DNA of 64,000 nt, taken from Paramacrobiotus metropolitanus (lineage: Eukaryota > Tardigrada > Eutardigrada > Parachela > Macrobiotidae). The stretch is taken from positions 248,001 through 312,000 of the forward strand of contig NW_026570305.1 of assembly GCF_019649055.1 (NCBI RefSeq), written 5' to 3'. Positions 57,927 to 64,000 of the stretch are shown piece by piece. Position 1 is the stretch's first letter; each line of letters begins with the position of its first letter. The position numbers were made by a program, and so were the translations under genes. The notes beneath the pieces are model-generated. The model had not been told where the DNA came from and searched no databases. It saw only the letters and a list, made by a program, of their open reading frames with translations.

Positions 57927-59906
57927 TTAGATTCCTTGCAGCTTCGCCAGCTTTATACAGAAGTGCTGCGTCAGATGGGAGAGCTTTTCCATTTTCAAAT
58001 TTTGAAGACCTTCGATGCACCATTGTTTCTCGCGGTAGTGCGATGACAAGCGCGGGTCCACTGTCTGCGTCGCACACAAAGCCTGCAAAAACGATATGAA
58101 GAAAAATTATTTAACTAATACTAACCGGACTCACCTTGCATATTATTTTGGTACTTTTTGAATCTGCGTTCTGTAAAGCTGTATGAGACTGCAGCCACTC
58201 GGATAGCGTTTCCAACTGCTCGCTGCTAAGTGCCGGTAACGCAGCTTCCAAGACATCCCACATTTCGCAGCCGAAATCAGGGAGCGTTTTCACCTTTACC
58301 TTGGGACTGTTATTCAACAAATGTAATCGCAACTCCGAAGGAGAACCGCCAAATATGGTCCATTCCAGAAGGACAGTACAACCATTCAGCTGAACGGCTT
58401 TACACGGGAGGTCCCGGCATAACTCAATGAAATCATGAAGACCAACAGCAGATAAGCTTAGTTTTCCGTATTCTGTTGATTCACCGCGATGCAGCACGCA
58501 CTGGTTGTAACCTACATGGTCGTAACGATTGCCGAATACCAAACGATATTGCAAGTTAACCCAGTGGACGGTTTTCAGATGAATTCCTCCGTTGCGTACG
58601 GCAACGTAGTGTATCATTTGCGGGACATTCAGCAAGAAATCCTTGGCTTCCATCAGCCGACGCTGATTAACGACGACGATGCGCTGCGTGGATGCGGTAA
58701 GACATTTAAAGATCGGTGACAACAGGTCATACTCCAGACGGCCAGAACTCTTCTTCTTGTTGCTCCCCGAGTTCGTGATAAGAATATTTGCTGTTAATGT
58801 AGGAGACTCGAGGATAGAATTCCATCCTGGACAAACCACACGCAGGGCTGTCTGTGTCATGGTGTCCAAATGGGAGAAGACTTCCAACCACAGCTCCACT
58901 GGTAGTTCTCCGAAATGATCGCTGGATGCCGAATCAGTAAAGTCGGGGCTGATTCTATCGATGGTGCGTTCAAAGTGTTCATGGAAGTCTTCCCGAGATT
59001 TCTGCAAGAGCCCCCATCACTGATTAGTCAATAACTCGCAAGTTCGTAACGTTGAAAAATTCTCCTATGACGCGTTTTGTATCAGTCTACAAAAACCTTG
59101 TTTTTCCAGAGATTTTACAGACACCCAGTGCCGGCGTGCCGCTGTACCTCGAAAACTGGATTTTCGGCTTTACTTTCGCCTGTTAAATTACAGGCTCGAG
59201 TGTGACGCACGATATAGCCCAGCCGTCCATCAACGATTTCCACTAAAGAAACTTCACAGGAATATCTTGATCCGAAAATCATCTTGGTACGATTCAGTTG
59301 CTTGAGCAATTTTTCAGCAGAAATCGAGCTAGGGCATTTCGGTATCTGCACACTACCCTTAACGAACTCCCCGCTTTGGACGCAGTTAACCATTTCGCGC
59401 AGTGTATCCGAATCCCCCCACCACGAACGAGCAGGCACCAGCGGGAGTGGGAGTGGAACATCGTGAGTTCGACCCAGTCTCATCCAAAACTCACTGGGCA
59501 GACGATAGCGCACACGTTCAATCGGGACGAAATCCGAACAGCTTGTTCCATTCCGCCAGCTTACCACGGCCACATGGCAGGCTGTGTGGCAGATTCCGCG
59601 ATTTATATTGACAATTTCCGCGGGGAACCACGTCCACGGGCCGGAAGGTGAGTCCCGCATTAAGACTTCTACTGGTTTCGTAAATGCCCTTCCACCATGG
59701 AATTCCCCTTGGTGGACACGGCGCGATTCGGTGGAACGGTAGATGCGATCGAAAGGAATAAACTGTCGTCGTCGCTCAGGACACAAAAGATCAACGAATA
59801 GACCGTTATCGGTCACGTCCACCACGCGTCCGCAGCGAAAGAGCCCGTCTTCGCCCAAGACGTCCGCGGTGTTGGATTGGTAAATTCCAGTAGGCATTTC
59901 TTGCAA
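57927..59906 (-). CDS. FMRP-like Agenet/Tudor module fused to F-box, copy 1
   Basis: Exons 59906-59148, 59001-58135 and 58082-57927, all phase 0; about 593 aa. Exon 1: two Agenet/Tudor-like units, residues about 15-55 (VVDVTDNGLFVDLLCPERR, IPFDRIY) and 70-130 (WTWFPAEIV, VPIERVRYRLP), then a segment that may correspond to the KH0 region of FMRP (about 170-235). Exon 2 opens with an F-box (LPVELWLEVFSHLD, VCPGWNSIL) and continues with unassigned sequence. Exon 3 is a conserved 51-aa tail (LTQHFCIKLAKLQ). Known: F-boxes bind SKP1 in ubiquitin ligases; Agenet/Tudor units bind methylated residues. Inference: a substrate adaptor. Confidence 0.72.
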
Positions 59907-61104
59907 GTTGCAACAAATGTCAATCCTATTATTATTCGACTAACGATAATCAGGGCGTGTAATTTGAATTCTTCCGGTATAAGTTGCAAATTGGTGGCAG
60001 TTGGGGATGCTACCGTAGTCGAGTATGCGTACTTTTTTAATACCGATGGAACCAACAAATTCAAGCATCCAAGTTAAACTTCAAACAAGCGACACAAAAC
60101 CACTGACGGCTTAAATGGTACGCGCACACCGCGCTTCGTTTCGCTGGCTGGAATGCCAAACCTTGTGAAACGCGCTACTTGATGCGTACAAGTATGTGTT
60201 CTGATTCACAGATAAACATGCCAGTAGTACAACGTAGTATGCCATGCATATAATACAACTTGTATCATACAAGCCCGTTTTCAAGCCCGGGCTTGTACAA
60301 TACGATTACGAACTTGAACGTCAAATTTTTGTGTAGCAGCCTAGCAGGATATACGCGCGGCACGCATTCCTTCTTGTATCGTGCGCCATAAGTGCAGTTT
60401 CGTTCCACTTTTACCTCCAAACGACTCGTTTACACTTTGGAATTTCCGTCGTCAGTTAAGCGCCCTATCTGCAACATACAGGGGCACATGTTGAAGTCTA
60501 CATGTTAGTTTTATTCTTATTATACTACTGGACCAGGTAGTCCACTTCCGGCTAGAGTGACGTACGTATGCTGTATGGCGTCAACATGAGACGCTGTACA
60601 AACTCATTACGAAACACGCTTAAATAATTAAAGTCCAATCGTTCCAATAGAAGTATCGAAAATATCAGAAGAATTACAAGTACAGAGTCTGTAGAATCAA
60701 CGAGAAATATCCACAATGCATTAAACTTCCAAGGTACAAAGTAGTTTTCCCAGCTTTTTCATTCGCTTTGACCGGATTATGACAGAAGTCCTTACGATAC
60801 CAATTTGAGCCACTGATTCGCGTCGGGCAAAAGCCAAAAGGAGGCAATGCACTTAGAAATGATCGATGAATCAGAAAACGTTTCCAGCAAATCAAAGTTA
60901 TAAGATGTTATAAGACAAAAAAAACGTTTCCAGCAAATCAAAGTTACAAGACGAGTATGTTTGCATGCTGCGAAATAAACTGACCACCGAAGCGGAACAG
61001 AAAAAGTCAGCGGTAAGTACGAGTAAACTCATCGCCACAAAATCAAATCAGCATAACCAGTCTTCGTAAAAACATATCTGCCAGCCGCTGTACTGAAGAA
61101 GTTA
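59907..61104. other. Intergenic region between the F-box paralogues
   Basis: No gene. Contains a palindromic ACAAGCCCGGGCTTGT near 60281-60296, and a 32-base direct repeat (AAACGTTTCCAGCAAATC...) at about 60876 and 60923. The promoter of copy 1 should lie near 59907-60100. Confidence 0.5.
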
Positions 61105-63159
61105 TCATCCTCGTAATTTCGCCAGTTTAATGCAGAAGTGCTGTGTCAAGCGGGAGAGCTTCTCTAGTTGCAAATCTTGTAGACCAGCAACGCACCATTT
61201 TTTTCCACGGTAATGCGATGACGGACGTGGATCCGCGGTATGCATCGCACACATAGCCTGCAAAATAACCAATAATAAAAAACAATAATAAAACCAATAA
61301 TAAAAATAACCAATAACAAATAAATAAAAAACTATAAATAAATAACCAAAATAACCAGTAATAAAAAACCAATAATAAGTCACACTACGTTACGCAGCAC
61401 AGTAATAAAATAATGATAACTGCCACTACGGATTTCCGGAGCGTGTGCAACCACTAAATGCCGGTCGTTGAGATGACAGCATCGGCTTACCCAGCAAAGC
61501 AGTCTGCCATTGGTCGATGTGTATTCTCCAGCAGCGGACGATTGTATCCATTTGGACAAAATTTGCAGCTCGTCGCTACTAGGTGCCGGTAGCGCCGCCT
61601 CCAGAGCATCCCACACTGCGCAGTCGAAATCGGATGTGGTCTCCAGTCGCATCCTTGGGATATGAATTGGCACAATTAATCGGATCTGCGAAAATTGTGG
61701 ACCCGAAACCATCCACTCCAGATTAATAACGCAAGAGTGTAATTGAATGGCTTTGCAAGGGAGTTTCCGGCACGACTCAATGAAATCCGGGAGCCCAATA
61801 GTGGATACACTGAGATGGCCGGTTGACATGGCTGTGTTGCGATGCAGCACGCATTCGTGGTAATCAATACTATCGGCACGGTTGCGGATTAAGAGCCGGC
61901 ATTGCAGATTTACCCAATGGATCGCTTTCAAATGAACCCCGGAATTTTGTTTTACAGTCCACTGTATCATGTTAGGTACGAGTACGAAGAAATCATTCAC
62001 GTCCATCATCCGGCGTTGATTGACTATGACAATCCGCTGCGTGGCTGAGCTCAGGCACCTATAGATCGGTGATAACAGGTCATACTCTATGCGGCTAAGA
62101 CTCTTCTGCTTATCGCTTCCAGAATTCGAGATAAGAATGTTCGCTGTCAACAACGGGAGATCGAGGATGGAATTCCACAATGGGCAAACGGCACGCACTT
62201 TTGTCTGCGTCAGAGTGTCCAAATGGGAAAGAACCTCCTGCCACAACTTAACCGGCAGCGCACCAAATGTATCTGTGGGGATCGGGTCAGTTTGCATACG
62301 AGCAATGTGTTCAATCAATCTGCGATGGAATTCTTCACCATGTGTTGCCTGAAAAAGCCGTCAAAAGAATTTTTCACATAACCGCGCATTTTTTAGATCT
62401 CACCGCGACTCTTGGAGTTCCGGCTTTCTTTCCATCGTCCACAGTTCGATAACGGTACACGATATACGACAGCTGCCTCTCCAAGATTTCCACGAAAGAC
62501 ACTTCGCAAAACTGTGCTAACTCGGAACGGACCTTCTTGCTGTTCAGTCGCTTTAGTAGTTCTTCAGTAGAAATCGAGCCGGAAACTTCGGGTATCTGCA
62601 GGCTGCCTTTAAAATAATCGCCGTTTTCAACGCAGCTCACCATTTCGCGCAGCAGTGCCGAACCACCCAACCACGAACGAGTGGACACGAATGGACGCGG
62701 TAGTTGCACAACATGGCTTCGATTCAAAAGTGCCCAAAAACCAGTGGGTAGCCGGTAACGCAGGCGTTCAATTGGAACGATATCTGTGCAGGTTGTGTTA
62801 TTGGTTTTATTCCACCACTGCACAACGGCTACCTGGCAGGGTGTATGAGCCATATTGCTTGGAAGCCCACTGAGAATTTCTACGGGAAACCATGTCCATC
62901 GCCCAGAAAAAGATTCTCGCATTAGCACTTCTATAGGCTTTTCTGATGTCGTCGACGCATGCAGATCCGTCGGCTTGACAAATCGGGTTTCGGTAGAACG
63001 GTAGATAATATAGGAAGAGACATGCTCTCGTCGCCGATCAGGGCATAGGAAGTCTATGTACAGTCCATCGGAGGCCACATCCACCACGCGTCCGTGCCGA
63101 AATAGACCATCCTTGTCCAGAACATCTACACAGTTAGGCTGATAAATTACAGCATGCAT
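61105..63159 (-). CDS. FMRP-like Agenet/Tudor module fused to F-box, copy 2
   Basis: Exons 63159-62404, 62348-61491 and 61257-61105, phase 0 at both joins; about 588 aa. Intron 1 is only 55 nt. Same architecture as copy 1: Agenet-like units (VVDVASDGLYIDFLCPDRR; WTWFPVEIL, VPIERLRYRLP), possible KH0-like segment, F-box (LPVKLWQEVLSHLDTLTQ) and the same C-terminal tail (LTQHFCIKLAKLRG). Intron 2 holds an A-rich AATAACC/AATAATAAAA simple repeat (61262-61380). Conservation of all three exons between the copies supports both gene models. Confidence 0.74.
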
Positions 63160-64000
63160 TTTGAGGCGGGACCCTGCATTAAGCGATCACGGCAGCCTGC
63201 GGCTGAACTAAAAACTACTGCGATATGGATTACTAGAGTAATGGTTCGCTCCACTGCGCCTCCAGATAACAGCATAGCCTAGTGTTAGTCAGTGATTCAA
63301 CATCAATTTTCTGCTGCTGTCAATAGACACGGAAAAGACTTACGTTATACCTTTGTACAAATCGGCTAATATCATGCAAGCCGATGAAACAACGAGACCG
63401 ATAAGAAACAAGGTGTGACTAGCAGGCAAATCCTTACAGTTTAATCATGCGCCTAGTGGACCACCGCGGCGCTCACATGTGATCAAACTCACCAAACCAG
63501 TTGAACGAATAATAATTATTCACTATGATGTAGCGAGACGTGCCGGAACTCAAGTGCGGCAGTACTGTACATGTGAATTTGATAATTATTATGGAAGTCA
63601 GCCGGTCAGCACGAATACACACTGCATACAGCGCGATGACTACTTACGTATTCAGCAGTATATCATTTCCGGATGACTAACCCTCGCTTTAAAATTTTTC
63701 GTGTAGTTCTGGAACGTATAACAGTTATCTAACTCGAACTTCTCCTGCATTGGCTGGCAACGAAATATCTGTGCGTAATGCAGGTACGTGTCTAAAGAAA
63801 TGGTTTTAACGTTTAATAAACAGTGACGGGTTATATTAATGGAAAACAGACTGTAATGATAATGAGAAATAGTAGACTTTAATCTGCCGAACATTGACAG
63901 TACGTACCATGCCGCGCTATAGTATACACAGGCCATTCGCCCGTGCAAAGAGACTCCGGTACGCTGGAAAGGTCGATACCGGTTTTTGCCGAAACTCAGC
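63160..64000. other. Right edge of the window
   Basis: Upstream of F-box copy 2. A minus-strand stretch at 63690-63768 has an acceptor, a CYTF-containing frame and a GTTAGT donor, but it could not be linked to any other exon. Confidence 0.4.

Noticed and set aside
63690-63768. Minus-strand exon-like stretch with FELDNCYTF, reminiscent of DEG/ENaC channels
   Set aside because: The neighbouring open frame at the window edge does not connect in phase, the 138-nt gap is too small for the missing first membrane segment, and a short CYTF motif alone is weak evidence.

Overview
This is a stretch of animal (eukaryotic) genome. The genes are broken by short introns of about 55-150 nt with GT-AG borders, their exon phases match, and they encode metazoan families: a rhodopsin-like GPCR, a gustatory-receptor-like protein, a Ly6-type three-finger protein, a voltage-gated proton channel, secreted astacin proteases and an ionotropic (iGluR-like) receptor. 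An ecdysozoan invertebrate fits best. A tardigrade is my guess, from the compact introns and lineage-specific receptors, but the sequence does not prove it.

Layout. 0-3.3 kb: a GPCR (+) facing a four-exon gustatory-receptor-like gene (-). 6.0-22.2 kb: a nest of mobile elements. The outermost is a fold-back element with about 0.5 kb inverted ends and a perfect 9-bp target duplication (6599-22174). Its left arm holds a 643-bp TA-flanked element. Its centre holds a young 13.4-kb LTR retroelement on the minus strand (8025-21436), with LTRs that look identical and a 4-bp target duplication. The retroelement carries gag-protease, a UAG codon, then RT-RNase H and integrase in Ty3/gypsy style, and downstream about 4 kb with two further genes that appear to be spliced and that I do not recognise. 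23.1-24.7 kb: a Ly6-like gene with another element in its intron. 25.3-30.2 kb: an unknown exon and a three-exon proton-channel gene with altered voltage-sensor residues. 30.2-37.4 kb: AT-rich sequence with almost no recognisable coding.

37.7-53.6 kb: two tandem paralogues of a secreted astacin metalloprotease fused to two bulb-lectin-like domains and cysteine-rich beta/gamma-crystallin-like domains. The upstream copy has six of these repeats, the downstream copy one. A decayed last exon of an ionotropic receptor lies between them, and the intact receptor (54.6-56.8 kb, minus strand) lies after the second copy, so the duplicated block seems to have included the receptor's 3' end. 57.9-63.2 kb: two tandem minus-strand paralogues joining an FMRP-like tandem Agenet/Tudor module to an F-box domain.

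Gene models were assembled by eye from reading frames, splice motifs, phase agreement and comparison of paralogues inside the window. No database search or transcript data was available. Family names rest on motif recognition and are inference where stated.
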